In this document: positions 49,769 through 62,011 of the stretch, piece by piece
Position numbering within the stretch: position 1 is the stretch's first letter
Layout: every line of letters begins with the position of its first letter
Assembly (NCBI RefSeq): GCF_002209555.1
Contig: NZ_NJIF01000015.1
Location: forward strand, 1-64,000
DNA length: 64,000 bases
Direction of reading: 5' to 3'
Source of the DNA: Achromobacter insolitus
GTDB lineage: Bacteria > Pseudomonadota > Gammaproteobacteria > Burkholderiales > Burkholderiaceae_B
Position numbers and translations under genes: made by a program
The notes under the pieces: model-generated
The model's input: the letters and a program-made list of their open reading frames with translations, nothing else
Told to the model about the DNA's origin: nothing
Database searches by the model: none

Positions 49769-50619
49769 ACGGCACCTTCCCGCCCCGCGCCGCGCTCGCC
49801 GACTCGCCCGTCATCATCACGGTGGCGCCCAACGGCGCCTATAAGCAGGCGGCCGACCATCCGGCCGTGCCGCTCACGGCCGCGGCCCTGGCAAGCGAAG
49901 CCCGCGCCTGCCTGGACGCCGGCGCAGCCATGATGCATATGCACGTGCGCAAGCCCGACGGCAGCCACCTGCTGGACGCCCAGGCCTACCGCGATGCCCT
50001 GGCCGCCGTGCGCGGCGCCGTGGGCGACGAGTTGCTGGTGCAAGTGACCAGCGAAGCCGCCGGCGTGTACAAGGCGGCCGAGCAGATCGCCTTGGTGCGC
50101 GAACTGCAACCCGAGGCGGTGTCCATCGGCCTGCGCGAGATCGCCGTGCCGGACATCCCGGAAGCCGAACTGGCCGCCTTCCTGGCCTGGATCGCCGAAC
50201 GCCGCATCATGACGCAGATCATTTTGTACGACGAGGGCGACGTGCGCCGCTGGCTGTCGCTACGCGCGCGCGGCCTGGTGCCGCCAGGCGCATGGTCGGT
50301 GCTGTTCGTGCTTGGCCGTTACAGTGCGGGCCAGACCTCCTCGGCTTATGATCTGCTGCCTTTCCTGGCCGCGTATGACCAGTCGCTGCCCTGGGCCGTC
50401 TGCGCTTTCGGCCCCGAGGAAAATGCCTGCGTCACCACGGCCGCGGCATTTGGCGGCCACATGCGCGTGGGCTTCGAGAACAATCTGAAGCTGCGCGACG
50501 GCAGCACCGCGCCGGGCAATTCGGCCCTGGTGCTGCAGGCCGCGCAAGGCGCCCAAGCCCTGGGCCGGCCGCTGGCCACCGCCGCCGATGCGCGCCGCAT
50601 CTATGGGGCGATAGGCTAG
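49765..50619 (+). CDS. Beta-keto acid cleavage enzyme (BKACE, formerly DUF849)
   Basis: 284 residues. The zinc-binding MMHMHVRKPDGSHLLDAQAY (H-x-H-x-R-x2-DG) is typical of BKACE, as are VQVTSEAAG, PEAVSIGLREI and GGHMRVGFENNL, where the Glu of the family's G-x-E-D/N motif is kept. These enzymes condense a 3-keto acid with acetyl-CoA and split it to acetoacetate and a new CoA ester. The coupled dehydrogenase upstream resembles carnitine dehydrogenase, and dehydrocarnitine is one known BKACE substrate, but other keto acids are possible. The operon ends at a strong terminator. Confidence 0.9.
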   Translation: MNGTFPPRAALADSPVIITVAPNGAYKQAADHPAVPLTAAALASEARACLDAGAAMMHMHVRKPDGSHLLDAQAYRDALAAVRGAVGDELLVQVTSEAAGVYKAAEQIALVRELQPEAVSIGLREIAVPDIPEAELAAFLAWIAERRIMTQIILYDEGDVRRWLSLRARGLVPPGAWSVLFVLGRYSAGQTSSAYDLLPFLAAYDQSLPWAVCAFGPEENACVTTAAAFGGHMRVGFENNLKLRDGSTAPGNSALVLQAAQGAQALGRPLATAADARRIYGAIG

Positions 50620-50646
50620 CGTCCCGTTGCCGCAAAGCGTTTCGGC

Positions 50647-50681
50647 CGGCCGGCGGAGCATGCATCCGCCGGCCGTTTTTT
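50647..50681 (+). terminator. Rho-independent terminator after the BKACE gene
   Basis: Perfect 11-bp stem CGGCCGGCGGA (50647-50657) / TCCGCCGGCCG (50665-50675), 7-nt loop, then six T residues. It separates the BKACE operon from the nap operon. Confidence 0.92.
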
Positions 50682-50837
50682 CTTGGCCGTTCGGAGCCTT
50701 GCTATACAGCGCCAACCCACCTTCCGCGCGCATTGTTACGCCGTGGCGCAACATTGACGCCAATTACAGCCATCTGCTAAAAGCTTCGATATCCGCACGT
50801 TAAACGCAATGCCCCAACTGTCGTAGTGAGGTGCTGT

Positions 50838-50996
50838 GTGCAAAACGAGTCTGATGGCTACACCAAGCCTCAGGAACTGCGTAGTTTCCTGTTCCTGACG
50901 GCTGTCATGGCCCCCGTCCTTTCAGTCATCATTGTGGCGGGTTACGGTTTCCTCGTCTGGTTCTATCAGTTGTTCGCCGGCCCTCCCGGCAGCTGA
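50838..50996 (+). CDS. napE: NapE, small membrane protein of periplasmic nitrate reductase operon
   Basis: 52 residues with a GTG start (GTG CAA AAC GAG), GAGG about 8 bases upstream. Sequence includes KPQELRSFLFLTAVMAPVLS and a single membrane segment VIIVAGYGFLVWFYQLF ending in AGPPGS, the typical NapE outline. Its stop overlaps the napD start (TGATG). Its role is not well established in the family; it heads many nap operons. Too short to be noticed by simple gene finding, but the position and sequence are convincing. Confidence 0.85.
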   Translation: MQNESDGYTKPQELRSFLFLTAVMAPVLSVIIVAGYGFLVWFYQLFAGPPGS

Positions 50997-51337
50997 TGCA
51001 ACGCGACGGAACCCCTCCCATGTCCGCGCTCCCCCATTCCTCGCCGCCTGCGGCGCCCCCAGAGCTGCATATCGCCAGCATGGTGGTGCACGCCGCGCCG
51101 CGCCGCTTGCCCGACGTCCGCCAGGCGATCCTTTCGATCTCGGGTGCGGAAATCCATGGCGCTTCCGACTCCGGGAAACTGGTGGTCACCCTGGAAGCGC
51201 CCTCCACCGACGACATGATGGCCCGGATCTCGGAGATCCAGCGCCTGGATGGCGTGCTCGCTTCGGCGCTGGTCTACCAGCACGCCGACTCGCTGGACGC
51301 GATGAACGAGGAGATTGACGATGGCAATGGCTCGTAG
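50996..51337 (+). CDS. napD: NapD, NapA-specific Tat signal-binding chaperone
   Basis: 113 residues from the ATG overlapping the napE stop; MSALPHSS at 51020 is an alternative start. Core [37 protein letters not shown] and [13 protein letters not shown] is the small ferredoxin-like NapD fold. It binds the NapA twin-arginine signal and holds back export until the cofactor is loaded. Its 3' end overlaps napA by 17 bp. Confidence 0.93.
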   Translation: MQRDGTPPMSALPHSSPPAAPPELHIASMVVHAAPRRLPDVRQAILSISGAEIHGASDSGKLVVTLEAPSTDDMMARISEIQRLDGVLASALVYQHADSLDAMNEEIDDGNGS

Positions 51338-53816
51338 AGATTTCATCAAGCAATCCGCCGCGGCCGCGGCCGCCACCGTGGCCGGCATCCCCATCGTCGG
51401 TTATACGCAGAACATCGTCACCGAGTCCGAGGCCGCCAAGCTCAAATGGTCCAAGGCCCCCTGTAGGTTCTGCGGGACCGGCTGCGGCGTGAACGTTGCC
51501 GTAAAGGACAACCAGGTCGTGGCCACGCACGGCGACTTCAACGCCGAAGTCAACAAAGGCCTGAATTGCGTCAAGGGCTACTTCCTGTCCAAGATCATGT
51601 ATGGCAACGACCGCCTGACCACGCCGCTGCTGCGCATGAAGGACGGCAAGTACGCCAAGGACGGCGAATTCGCGCCCGTATCCTGGGACCAGGCCTTCGA
51701 CGTCATGGCCGAACAGTTCAAGCGGGTGCTGAAGGACAAGGGACCCGAAGCCGTGGGCATGTTCGGATCGGGCCAATGGACCGTCTGGGAAGGCTATGCC
51801 GCGCTCAAGCTCATGAAGGCGGGCTTTCGCAGCAACAACCTGGACCCCAACGCGCGCCACTGCATGGCCTCGGCCGCGGTGGGCTTCATGCGCACCTTCG
51901 GCGCCGACGAACCCATGGGTTGCTACGACGACATCGAGAACGCCGATGCCTTCGTGTTGTGGGGCTCCAACATGGCGGAGATGCACCCCATTCTGTGGAC
52001 CCGTGTGACCGACCGGCGGCTGTCGGCGCCCAAGACCCGGGTGGTGGTGCTGTCCACCTTCGAGCACCGGTCTTACGAACTGGCCGACATCGCGCTGACT
52101 TTCACGCCGCAGACGGACCTGGCGATCCTGAACTACATCGCCAACCACATCATCCAGACCAAACGCGTGAACCGGGAGTTCGTGGACAAGCACACGACTT
52201 TCCGCGAAGGCAATGCCGACATCGGCTACGGATTGCGGCCGGACCATCCCTTGCAGAAGGCCGCCAAGAACGCGGGCGATGCCGGCGGCTCCAAGCCCAT
52301 TACCTTCGACGATTTCGCCAAGTTCGTCTCCAAGTACGACCTGGACTACACCGCCAAGCTGAGCGGCCTGCCCAAGAAGCAGCTGGAAGAGCTGGCTGAA
52401 CTTTATGCCGACCCGAAGGTGCGCGTCACCTCCTTCTGGACCATGGGCTTTAACCAGCACACCCGCGGCGTGTGGGCCAACAACATGGTCTACAACATCC
52501 ACCTGCTGACGGGCAAGATCTCCACGCCGGGCAACAGTCCGTTCTCCCTGACCGGCCAGCCCTCCGCCTGTGGCACCGCGCGCGAAGTGGGCACGTTTTC
52601 GCATCGCCTGCCCGCCGACCTGGTGGTGACCAATCCGAAGCACCGCGCGCACGCGGAGGAAATCTGGCAGTTGCCCGACGGCACTATTCCCAGCAAGGTG
52701 GGCGCGCATGCGGTCCTGCAGAACCGCATGCTCAAGGACGGCAAGATCAACGCCTACTGGGTGATGGTCAACAACAACATGCAGGCCGCCGCCAACCTGA
52801 TGAACGAAGGCCTGCCCGGCTACCGCAACCCCGACAACTTCATTGTGGTGTCGGATGCCTACCCCACCGTCACCACCATATCGGCCGACCTGATCCTGCC
52901 GGCGGCCATGTGGGTTGAAAAGGAAGGCGCCTACGGCAACGCCGAACGCCGTACCCAGTTCTGGCACCAGTTGGTCAATGCGCCCGGCGACGCCCGCTCC
53001 GATCTGTGGCAGCTCATGGAGTTTTCCAAGCGCTTCAAGGTGGAGGAAGTCTGGCCCGCCGACCTCCTGGCCAAGAAGCCCGAGTACCGCGACAAGACAC
53101 TGTTCGATGTGCTGTTCGCCAATGGCAAGGTCAACCGCTATCCCAACACCGAGCGCGACAAGGACTACGCCAACCAGGAATCCGAGGCTTTCGGCTTCTA
53201 TGCGCAGAAGGGGCTGTTCGAGGAATACGCCGAATTCGGACGCGGCCACGGCCACGACCTGGCGCCGTTCGACACCTACCATGAAGTGCGCGGCCTGCGC
53301 TGGCCGGTGGTCAAGGGCAAGGAAACCCTGTGGCGCTACCGCGAAGGCAGCGACCCCTACGTGAAGCCGGGCGCCGGTTTCGAGTTCTACGGCAACCCGG
53401 ATGGGCGCGCGGTGATCTATGCCCTGCCCTATGAGCCGCCCGCGGAATCGCCGGACAAGGAATATCCGTTCTGGCTGTCGACCGGGCGCGTGCTGGAGCA
53501 CTGGCACTCCGGCTCGATGACGCGACGGGTTCCGGAACTGTACCGGGCCTTTCCCAACGCAGTCTGTTTCATGCACCCCGACGACGCCCAGGAAATGGGC
53601 CTGCGGCGCGGCGTCGAGGTGGAGGTCGTGTCGCGGCGCGGCAAGATGCGCACGCGCCTGGAGACGCGCGGACGCGACAAGCCGCCGCGCGGCCTGGTCT
53701 TCGTGCCCTGGTTCGACGCCGGCCAACTGATCAACAAGGTCACGTTGGACGCCACCGATCCCATCTCGTTCCAGACCGACTTCAAGAAGTGCGCGGTCAA
53801 GATCGTCAAGGTCTGA
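51321..53816 (+). CDS. napA: NapA, periplasmic nitrate reductase catalytic subunit
   Basis: 831 residues from [20 protein letters not shown], a twin-arginine signal. The start is fixed by GAGGAG 8 bases upstream. The [4Fe-4S] ligands CRFCGTGC and a later CVKG, the molybdenum-ligand cysteine in NARHCMASA, and a C-terminal molybdopterin guanine dinucleotide domain ([20 protein letters not shown]) are present. It reduces nitrate to nitrite in the periplasm with electrons from NapC/NapB, supporting redox balancing or the first step of denitrification. Confidence 0.97.
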   Translation: MAMARRDFIKQSAAAAAATVAGIPIVGYTQNIVTESEAAKLKWSKAPCRFCGTGCGVNVAVKDNQVVATHGDFNAEVNKGLNCVKGYFLSKIMYGNDRLTTPLLRMKDGKYAKDGEFAPVSWDQAFDVMAEQFKRVLKDKGPEAVGMFGSGQWTVWEGYAALKLMKAGFRSNNLDPNARHCMASAAVGFMRTFGADEPMGCYDDIENADAFVLWGSNMAEMHPILWTRVTDRRLSAPKTRVVVLSTFEHRSYELADIALTFTPQTDLAILNYIANHIIQTKRVNREFVDKHTTFREGNADIGYGLRPDHPLQKAAKNAGDAGGSKPITFDDFAKFVSKYDLDYTAKLSGLPKKQLEELAELYADPKVRVTSFWTMGFNQHTRGVWANNMVYNIHLLTGKISTPGNSPFSLTGQPSACGTAREVGTFSHRLPADLVVTNPKHRAHAEEIWQLPDGTIPSKVGAHAVLQNRMLKDGKINAYWVMVNNNMQAAANLMNEGLPGYRNPDNFIVVSDAYPTVTTISADLILPAAMWVEKEGAYGNAERRTQFWHQLVNAPGDARSDLWQLMEFSKRFKVEEVWPADLLAKKPEYRDKTLFDVLFANGKVNRYPNTERDKDYANQESEAFGFYAQKGLFEEYAEFGRGHGHDLAPFDTYHEVRGLRWPVVKGKETLWRYREGSDPYVKPGAGFEFYGNPDGRAVIYALPYEPPAESPDKEYPFWLSTGRVLEHWHSGSMTRRVPELYRAFPNAVCFMHPDDAQEMGLRRGVEVEVVSRRGKMRTRLETRGRDKPPRGLVFVPWFDAGQLINKVTLDATDPISFQTDFKKCAVKIVKV

Positions 53817-53836
53817 ACGGTGAACCGGAGACAGCC

Positions 53837-54313
53837 ATGAACATACGCGCCTTGACTCTCGCGACATGCGTCCTCCTCGGTTCCGCCGCCTGGGCGGCGC
53901 CGCCGCTGGAGATCGAAGACCCCATGCGCGGCCCCACCCCGGTCGCGCAGGAGACGGATCCGCCGCTCATCAGCCCGGTGGAAAACAAGGACATCAGGCG
54001 GATGCGCACGTACTCCATGCAGCCGCCCACCATTCCGCACAAGATCGACGGATATCAGGTCGACAAGGACTTCAACCGCTGCCTCGCTTGCCACGCGCGC
54101 GTGAATACCGAGGAAACCCAGGCGCCGCCCCTGAGCGTGACCCATTACATGGACCGCGACAGCAACGTGCTGGCCGAAGTCTCTCCGCGCCGCTACTTCT
54201 GTGTGCAATGCCATGTGCCGCAGACGGAGGCCAAGCCGCTCGTGTCCAATACCTACCAGGACATCGACGTGATCCTCAAGCGCCTGACCGCCCCGGCGCC
54301 CGCCAAGAAGTAA
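53837..54313 (+). CDS. napB: NapB, diheme cytochrome c subunit of nitrate reductase
   Basis: 158 residues with a Sec signal peptide ([20 protein letters not shown]). Two c-heme sites, CLACH and CVQCH, plus [18 protein letters not shown] typical of NapB. It accepts electrons from NapC and passes them to NapA in the periplasm. 20 nt separate it from napA, with CCGGAGA before the start. Confidence 0.96.
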   Translation: MNIRALTLATCVLLGSAAWAAPPLEIEDPMRGPTPVAQETDPPLISPVENKDIRRMRTYSMQPPTIPHKIDGYQVDKDFNRCLACHARVNTEETQAPPLSVTHYMDRDSNVLAEVSPRRYFCVQCHVPQTEAKPLVSNTYQDIDVILKRLTAPAPAKK

Positions 54314-54329
54314 GCGACCGGAGGCAGCC

Positions 54330-54968
54330 ATGCTCGGACTCATCAAGCGCTACTGGAACATCATCCGACGGCCCAGCGTGCATTTCAGCCTGGGCTTCCT
54401 GACCGTCGGCGGATTCATCGGCGGCATCCTGTTCTGGGGCGCCTTCAACACGGCCATGGAACTCACCAACACCGAGAAGTTCTGCACCGGCTGCCACGAA
54501 ATGCGCGACAACGTGTATGCCGAGCTCAAAGGCACCATCCACTTCACCAACCGTTCCGGCGTGCGGGCCCTGTGCTCGGACTGCCATGTGCCGCACAACT
54601 GGACAGACAAGATCGCGCGCAAGATGCAGGCATCCAAGGAAGTCTGGGGCAAGATCTTCGGCACCATCGACACGCGCGAGAAGTTCGTGGACAAGCGCCT
54701 GGAGCTGGCGCAGCACGAATGGGCCCGCTTCAAGGCCAACGACTCGCTCGAATGCCGCAACTGCCACAATTATGAGTACATGGACTTCACGCGCCAGAGC
54801 CCGCGCGCGCAGAACATGCACTCCACCTATCTGGCGGACAAGAGCAAGACCTGCATCGACTGCCACAAGGGCATAGCGCACAAGCTGCCCAACATGGGCC
54901 CGGGCCCGACTTCCATGGCGCCCCTGCCCACGGGCCCTGGCGCGGAAGTGGCGCATGCGGCCCGCTGA
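54330..54968 (+). CDS. napC: NapC/NirT-family tetraheme quinol dehydrogenase
   Basis: 212 residues. One N-terminal membrane anchor ([20 protein letters not shown]) and four c-type heme sites: CTGCH, CSDCH, CRNCH and CIDCH. It oxidises membrane quinol and donates electrons to NapB. It overlaps the ccmA start by 14 bp, joining the reductase genes to heme-attachment genes. Confidence 0.96.
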   Translation: MLGLIKRYWNIIRRPSVHFSLGFLTVGGFIGGILFWGAFNTAMELTNTEKFCTGCHEMRDNVYAELKGTIHFTNRSGVRALCSDCHVPHNWTDKIARKMQASKEVWGKIFGTIDTREKFVDKRLELAQHEWARFKANDSLECRNCHNYEYMDFTRQSPRAQNMHSTYLADKSKTCIDCHKGIAHKLPNMGPGPTSMAPLPTGPGAEVAHAAR

Positions 54969-55629
54969 CGCGCCGCCTCCCCTGCTTTGCGCGCGCGGCC
55001 TTACCAGCCGCCGCGGATACTCCGCGCCCGTGGATTTCGAGCTGTATGGCGGCCAGCTGCTGCATGTGCGCGGCGCCAACGGCAGCGGCAAGACCAGCCT
55101 TTTGCGGATGCTGGCGGGTCTGCTGCGTCCCCTGGCCGGCAGCGTGCTGTGGCGCGGCGACGATGCGCGCCGCGATCCCGCCGGCTACCGCGCCTGCATG
55201 GCCTACCTGGGACACGGCAACGGCTTGTGCGGCGAACTGAGCGCCTCCGAGAACCTGCGTTACGCCCTGCACGTCGCCGGCACGCCGCAGGCGGAAACTC
55301 GTTTATTGGACACCTTGCGCGCATGGCGCCTGGAATCCTGCGCCGACATGCCCGCCCTGCGCCTGTCCCAGGGACAGGGCCGGCGGCTGGCGCTGGCGGC
55401 GGTCGTGCTGGGCGCCAAGCCCCTGTGGCTACTGGATGAACCCGACGCCGGCCTGGACGCGGCCAGCCTGGAGCATCTGCGCCTGGCGCTGGAAGCCCAC
55501 CTGGCGGCCGGCGGCGCGGCGGTGCTCGCCTCGCACCGCGAACCCTCTACCCAGGCGGCGCACACCCAAACCCTGAACATGGATGACTACGCGGATGCTG
55601 GCTACGCTGTCGCAGTTGGCATTGCGTGA
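54955..55629 (+). CDS. ccmA: CcmA, ATPase of the heme exporter/apocytochrome loading complex
   Basis: 224 residues. Walker [17 protein letters not shown], signature [14 protein letters not shown] and Walker [13 protein letters not shown] are all present. It forms the CcmABCD complex with CcmB, releasing holo-CcmE from CcmC. It starts inside the napC 3' end and its own 3' end overlaps ccmB by 35 bp. Confidence 0.95.
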   Translation: MRPADAPPPLLCARGLTSRRGYSAPVDFELYGGQLLHVRGANGSGKTSLLRMLAGLLRPLAGSVLWRGDDARRDPAGYRACMAYLGHGNGLCGELSASENLRYALHVAGTPQAETRLLDTLRAWRLESCADMPALRLSQGQGRRLALAAVVLGAKPLWLLDEPDAGLDAASLEHLRLALEAHLAAGGAAVLASHREPSTQAAHTQTLNMDDYADAGYAVAVGIA

Positions 55630-56260
55630 AATCCGACTGGCCTGGAGACGGCCCGCGGACACCTTGGGCGCCACCCTGTTCTTCATCGTGGCCGGCACGC
55701 TGTTCCCGCTGGCGGTGGGCCCCGACCCTGCGCTGCTGCTGGCCATCGGGCCGGGCGTGCTGTGGGTCTGCGCCCTGTTGGGGATCCTGCTGACGCTGAA
55801 CCGGCCTTTCGCGCAGGACTATGACAATGGCGCGCTGGAACAATTGCTGGTGTCGCCGCATCCGCTGCCTTTGCTGGTTGGGGCGAAGCTCGCTGCGCAC
55901 TGGTTCAGCAGCTGCCTCCCGTTGATCCTGGCCAGCCCCGTGCTGGCCCTGCAATTCGGCCTGGCGCCGCAGGCCATCGGCATACTTGTGCTGTCACTGC
56001 TGCTGGGGACACCGACGCTGGCGCTGGTGGGCGGGCTGGGCGCCGCACTGACGCTGGGCCTGCGCGGCGGCGCGCTGCTACCGCTGCTGGTGCTGCCCTT
56101 GTATGTGCCTGTGCTGATCTTCGGCGCGGGCGCGGTATCCGCTACGCACGTGGGGATGGGTGCCGGCCCGCAATTGTCGCTGCTGGGCGCCTGCCTGTGC
56201 CTGGCCATCCTGTTGTGTCCCTGGAGCGCCTCGGCGGCGCTGCGCGTGGCGCTGGACTGA
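55595..56260 (+). CDS. ccmB: CcmB, membrane subunit of the heme-handling ABC complex
   Basis: 221 residues from [17 protein letters not shown]; the in-frame ATG at 55583 would add four residues. About six membrane segments. FFIVAGTLFPLAVGPDPALL, DYDNGALEQLLVSPHPLPLL and LLLGTPTLALVGGLGAALTL are the usual CcmB blocks. The start lies inside ccmA, suggesting translational coupling. Confidence 0.94.
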   Translation: MLATLSQLALREIRLAWRRPADTLGATLFFIVAGTLFPLAVGPDPALLLAIGPGVLWVCALLGILLTLNRPFAQDYDNGALEQLLVSPHPLPLLVGAKLAAHWFSSCLPLILASPVLALQFGLAPQAIGILVLSLLLGTPTLALVGGLGAALTLGLRGGALLPLLVLPLYVPVLIFGAGAVSATHVGMGAGPQLSLLGACLCLAILLCPWSASAALRVALD

Positions 56261-56267
56261 GGACGCC

Positions 56268-57053
56268 ATGCACAAGCACCCTGCCCTGGACTCCTATCCC
56301 TCCGCCGCGCCGGGCGCGGGCTGGCTGCGGTACGCCTCGCCCGCCGCGTTCTACCCGCTGGCCGGCCGCATGATCCCATGGCTGGCGCTGGCCGCCGGGC
56401 TGTTCGCGGCCGCGGGCCTGTACGTAGGCCTGGCGGTCGCGCCCACCGATAGCCAACAGGGAGAGGTCTACCGCATCCTGTTCATCCACGTCGGCGCGGC
56501 GTGGATGTCGATGTTCCTGTACCTGGTCATGGCGCTGTACGCCGCACTGGGGCTGATCTTCAATACCCGCCTGTCGTTCATGATGATGCGGGCGCTGGCC
56601 CCCACTGGCGCGCTCTTCACATTCCTGACCCTGTGGACCGGAGCGCTGTGGGGCAAACCCACCTGGGGCGCCTGGTGGGTGTGGGACGCCAGGCTGACGT
56701 CCGAACTGATCCTGCTGTTCCTCTACCTCGGCTTCCTGGCCTTGCAGGCCGCGGCCGACGACGACACGCAGCGGGCCGACCGGGGCGGTGCCATCCTGGT
56801 GCTGGCGGGCGTGATCAACGTACCCATCATCTATTTCTCTGTGCGCTGGTGGAGCACCCTGCACCAGGGCGCTTCGATCAACCTCACCACCGCGCCCAGC
56901 ATGGCGCGCATCATGGTTGCCGCCATGCTGTTGATGGTGGCGGCATTCTGGTGCTACAGCGCGGCGGCGGCGCTGGCGCGCGTGCGCGGCATCATCGCCG
57001 AACGCGAACCGGCCGCCCTGCGCGCGGGCCGGGCGCAGAGGGAGACGCCATGA
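56268..57053 (+). CDS. ccmC: CcmC, heme-delivery membrane protein
   Basis: 261 residues from [16 protein letters not shown]. Six membrane segments. The tryptophan-rich heme-handling motif [19 protein letters not shown] lies near residue 135, with conserved histidines in [11 protein letters not shown] and [11 protein letters not shown]. It loads heme onto CcmE on the periplasmic side. It lies 7 bp after ccmB and overlaps ccmD by 4 nt. Confidence 0.96.
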   Translation: MHKHPALDSYPSAAPGAGWLRYASPAAFYPLAGRMIPWLALAAGLFAAAGLYVGLAVAPTDSQQGEVYRILFIHVGAAWMSMFLYLVMALYAALGLIFNTRLSFMMMRALAPTGALFTFLTLWTGALWGKPTWGAWWVWDARLTSELILLFLYLGFLALQAAADDDTQRADRGGAILVLAGVINVPIIYFSVRWWSTLHQGASINLTTAPSMARIMVAAMLLMVAAFWCYSAAAALARVRGIIAEREPAALRAGRAQRETP

Positions 57054-57220
57054 GCTGGGAAGCCCTGTTTTCCCTGCAAGGCCACAGCCCCTATCTATTG
57101 GGCGCCTATGGCGTGACGCTGGTCCTGATCGGCCTGGAGGCCCTGGTGCTCTGGCGCCGCAGCCGCGCGCGGCGCGCGCCGCGGGATCCCGCCAGACGCG
57201 CGGACAGGACGGCGCCATGA
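57050..57220 (+). CDS. ccmD: CcmD, small membrane protein of heme delivery
   Basis: 56 residues: [20 protein letters not shown], one membrane segment ([15 protein letters not shown]), then a basic tail [19 protein letters not shown]. It is needed for release of holo-CcmE in characterised systems. Start overlaps the ccmC stop (ATGA) and its stop overlaps the ccmE start. Confidence 0.92.
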   Translation: MSWEALFSLQGHSPYLLGAYGVTLVLIGLEALVLWRRSRARRAPRDPARRADRTAP

Positions 57221-57668
57221 GCCCGCGCAAACGCCGCGCGCTGGCCATCCTGGGCGGGCTGGGCCTGCTGGCCGCCGCCGCGGCGCTGGTGCTCAACGCC
57301 CTGCAGTCCAACCTGGTGTTCTTCTTCAGTCCCACGCAAGTGCTGGCCAAGGAAGCGCCCGCCAGCGGCAGTTTCCGCGTCGGCGGCCTGGTAGAACAAG
57401 GTTCGCTGCGCCGCGAGGCCGACGGCCTGACGTTGCGCTTCGTGGTGACGGACACGGCGCATACCGTGCCGGTGACATACCAGGGCCTGCTGCCCGACCT
57501 GTTCCGTGAAGGAAAAGGCGTGGTCGTGGCCGGCAAGCTGGGACCGGACGGCGTGTTCCGCGCAACCGAAGTGCTGGCCAAGCACGACGAAAACTACATG
57601 CCGCCCGAAGCCGCCGATGCGCTCAAGCGCGCGGGCGCGGAACCGAGCGCCATGCGCGCGGAGGCGCA

Positions 57669-57672
<4 letters not shown>
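57217..57672 (+). CDS. ccmE: CcmE, periplasmic heme chaperone
   Basis: 151 residues. An N-terminal membrane anchor ([19 protein letters not shown]), a beta-barrel OB-fold, and the covalent heme-binding histidine in [11 protein letters not shown] near the C terminus. It carries heme from CcmC to CcmF/H. Overlaps ccmD and ccmF by 4 nt each. Confidence 0.96.
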
Positions 57673-59677
<2,005 letters not shown>

Positions 59678-59678
<1 letters not shown>

Positions 59679-60199
59679 TGCTGCGCTATCTCGTGCCGCT
59701 GGCCGCGTTTCTGGCCATGGCCGTGTTCCTGGCGATGGGCCTGTCGCGCGATCCGCGCGCGGTTCCCTCGGCCATGATAGACAAGCCTGCCCCCGCCATC
59801 GGCCTGCCCGTGCTGCTGGCGCCCGGCAAGAAACTGGACGTGCAATCGTTGCGCGGCCAGGTCTGGCTGCTGAATGTTTGGGCGTCCTGGTGCGGCCCAT
59901 GCAAAGATGAGCTGCCCGTGCTGCGTGAAGCCGCGCAGCGCCACGGCATCCCCCTGTATGGCTTGAACTACAAGGACAAGCCGGAGGAAGCGGAAGCCTG
60001 GCTTGCGCGTAACGGCAACCCCTACATCGCATCGGCCAGCGACCTCGACGGCCGCGTCGGCATCGAATATGGCGTGTACGGGGTGCCCGAAACCTTCGTC
60101 ATCGACCGCGACGGCCGCATCCGCTACAAGCAACTGGGCCTGATCACGCCCGAGATCTGGCGCGACCGGATCCAACCCGCCATCGAGGCGCTGCAATGA
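59678..60199 (+). CDS. ccmG: CcmG/DsbE, membrane-anchored thioredoxin-like reductant
   Basis: 173 residues. An N-terminal anchor (LVPLAAFLAMAVFLAMGLS), then a thioredoxin fold with the W-C-G-P-C active site in WASWCGPCKDELPVL. The C-terminal GVYGVPETFVIDRDGRIRYK contains the cis-proline. It keeps apocytochrome haem-binding cysteines reduced in the periplasm. Confidence 0.96.
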
Positions 60200-60720
60200 G
60201 GCGCCTGCGCTCGCCGCTTGACGGCCTGCTACGGGCCGGGTTCCGCGGCCCGTTGCTGACATTGGCGGCGGCGTGGGTGCTGGCGCTGGCGCTCGCCCTG
60301 CCCGGCGGCGCCCGCGCCCAGGTACACGCGTCCGCCCCCCAAGCGCTACCGCCGGTCCTTGAACAGCGCGCCGACAAGTTGGCCCACGGATTGCGCTGCC
60401 TGGTGTGCCAGAACCAGACCCTGGCTGAATCCAACGCGCCGCTGGCCCAGGACATGCGCAAATTGATCCGCGACCAGTTGGCAGAGGGCCGCAGCGACGC
60501 GCAGATCATGCGCTTTTTCGAAGACCGCTACGGCGACTTCGTGCGCTACGACCCACCCTTCAAACCCATTACCTGGCTGCTGTGGCTGGGGCCGTTCGCG
60601 CTGCTGGCGCTAGGCTTCGTCATATTGGTGCGCACCTTGAAGCGCCGCGCCGGCGCCCGCGCGCCCCTGACTGCCGACGAACGCGAACGCGCGACGCGTT
60701 TCCTGGATACCGGCTCATGA
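60196..60720 (+). CDS. ccmH: CcmH (CcmL-type), apocytochrome thiol reductant
   Basis: 174 residues. A signal-like segment precedes QRADKLAHGLRCLVCQNQTLAESN, which holds the L-R-C-x2-C redox motif. FFEDRYGDFVRYDPPFKPITWLLW leads into the C-terminal membrane anchor. It lacks the TPR part of E. coli CcmH, which here is the separate ccmI gene. Overlaps both neighbours by 4 nt. Confidence 0.95.
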   Translation: MRRLRSPLDGLLRAGFRGPLLTLAAAWVLALALALPGGARAQVHASAPQALPPVLEQRADKLAHGLRCLVCQNQTLAESNAPLAQDMRKLIRDQLAEGRSDAQIMRFFEDRYGDFVRYDPPFKPITWLLWLGPFALLALGFVILVRTLKRRAGARAPLTADERERATRFLDTGS

Positions 60721-62003
60721 CCACTCTCTGGCTCATCGTGGTGTGCCTGTTGCTGGCGACCCTGCTCTGCCTGATTCCCCCCTTGCTGCGCCGCGCTCCC
60801 GCCGCTGAACCCGCATCCGAAGCCAATGTTCGCGCCTTCTATCTCGCGCAGCGCGAACATCTGCAACGCGATATGGGCAATGGCAGCCTCAGCGCCGCGG
60901 CGCGAGCTCGCGCCGAGGAAGAACTGCAGCGCGACCTGCTGCAGGACTTGGAACGGCGGCGCACCCGCAGCACGCCCTGGGCCGGGCAGCGCGCAGGCGT
61001 AGCGGCCGCCTGCCTGCTGACCGTGCTCATCCCCGTCGCGGCCGTGCTGCTGTATGGCCAGTTGGGCAATCCTCGCGCGGCGGCCGTCGCCGGCGCGGGC
61101 CAGCCCGCCGAACCGCATGCGTCCGAAACCGGCAATGACATGACGCTGGCCATTAACGCGCTGGCGCAGCGGCTGCGCGCGGCGCCCGATGACGCGGATG
61201 GCTGGTATATGTTGGCGCGTTCGTATGAAACCCTGGGACGCTACGCGGACGCGGTAGCGGCCTACCAACAGGTGCTGCGCCTCGTGCCCGGGCAACCGGC
61301 CGTGCTGGCCGATCTGGCCGACGCGCTGCTTTCGGCCAACCAGGGCAACCCCGACGACGCCTCCATCGCGGCGGTGGCGCAGGCGCTGGCCGCGCAGCCG
61401 GACCAGCCCAAGGCGCTGGCCTTGGCCGGCATGATGGCGCTGCGTCGCGGCGACGCAGCAGAGGCGCTGGCGCATTGGGAGCGCCTGCGCACGCAACTGC
61501 CGCCGGACTCGGAAGCGGCGCGCCAGATCCAGTCCAACATCGCGCAGGCGCGCGCCATGGCGGCCGCGCCCGCCGGAACTGCTGCGGCAACCACCGCCCA
61601 GGCTGCTGCCGAGACGCCCACCGCCCATACAGCGCCCCCGCCAGCCGCAGCCGCGGCTGCCGCGCGCCTGAGCGGACGCGCCCGCATCGCCGACGCGCTG
61701 CGCGACCGCGTCCAGCCCTCCGATACCGTGTTCATCCTGGCGCGTCCCGAACAGGGTTCGCGGATGCCGTTGGCCATCCTGCGCCTGCAAGTCTCAGACC
61801 TGCCGCGCGATTTCGTGCTGGACGACAGCAACGCCATGTCCCCCGACGCAACCTTGTCGCGGGCCGGCAAGGTGCTGGTGGAAATCCGCGTCAGCCGGTC
61901 CGGCACGGCCGCCGCCCGGCCGGGCGACCTGGGCGGCACGCTGCCGGCCGTCGGCATTCCTGCCGACGGGCTGGAGCTGGTGGCCGATACCGTCGTGCCG
62001 TAA
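60717..62003 (+). CDS. ccmI: CcmI (CycH), TPR apocytochrome chaperone
   Basis: 428 residues from MTTLWLIVVCLLLATLLC. Two membrane segments at about 3-22 and 97-117, TPR repeats at about 140-280 (ADGWYMLARSYETLGRYADA, PKALALAGMMALRRGDAAEA), an Ala/Pro-rich linker and a C-terminal periplasmic domain (VFILARPEQGSRMPLAILR, SPDATLSRAGKVLVEIRVSR). It captures the C terminus of apocytochromes and delivers them to CcmF/H. Last gene of the ccm set, 8 bp from a convergent gene. Confidence 0.93.
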   Translation: MTTLWLIVVCLLLATLLCLIPPLLRRAPAAEPASEANVRAFYLAQREHLQRDMGNGSLSAAARARAEEELQRDLLQDLERRRTRSTPWAGQRAGVAAACLLTVLIPVAAVLLYGQLGNPRAAAVAGAGQPAEPHASETGNDMTLAINALAQRLRAAPDDADGWYMLARSYETLGRYADAVAAYQQVLRLVPGQPAVLADLADALLSANQGNPDDASIAAVAQALAAQPDQPKALALAGMMALRRGDAAEALAHWERLRTQLPPDSEAARQIQSNIAQARAMAAAPAGTAAATTAQAAAETPTAHTAPPPAAAAAAARLSGRARIADALRDRVQPSDTVFILARPEQGSRMPLAILRLQVSDLPRDFVLDDSNAMSPDATLSRAGKVLVEIRVSRSGTAAARPGDLGGTLPAVGIPADGLELVADTVVP

Positions 62004-62011
62004 GGGCGGAA

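Noticed and set aside
51186..53867. An 893-codon open frame on the minus strand
   Set aside because: Antisense to napA, which is complete and conserved. The translation shows no recognisable domain.
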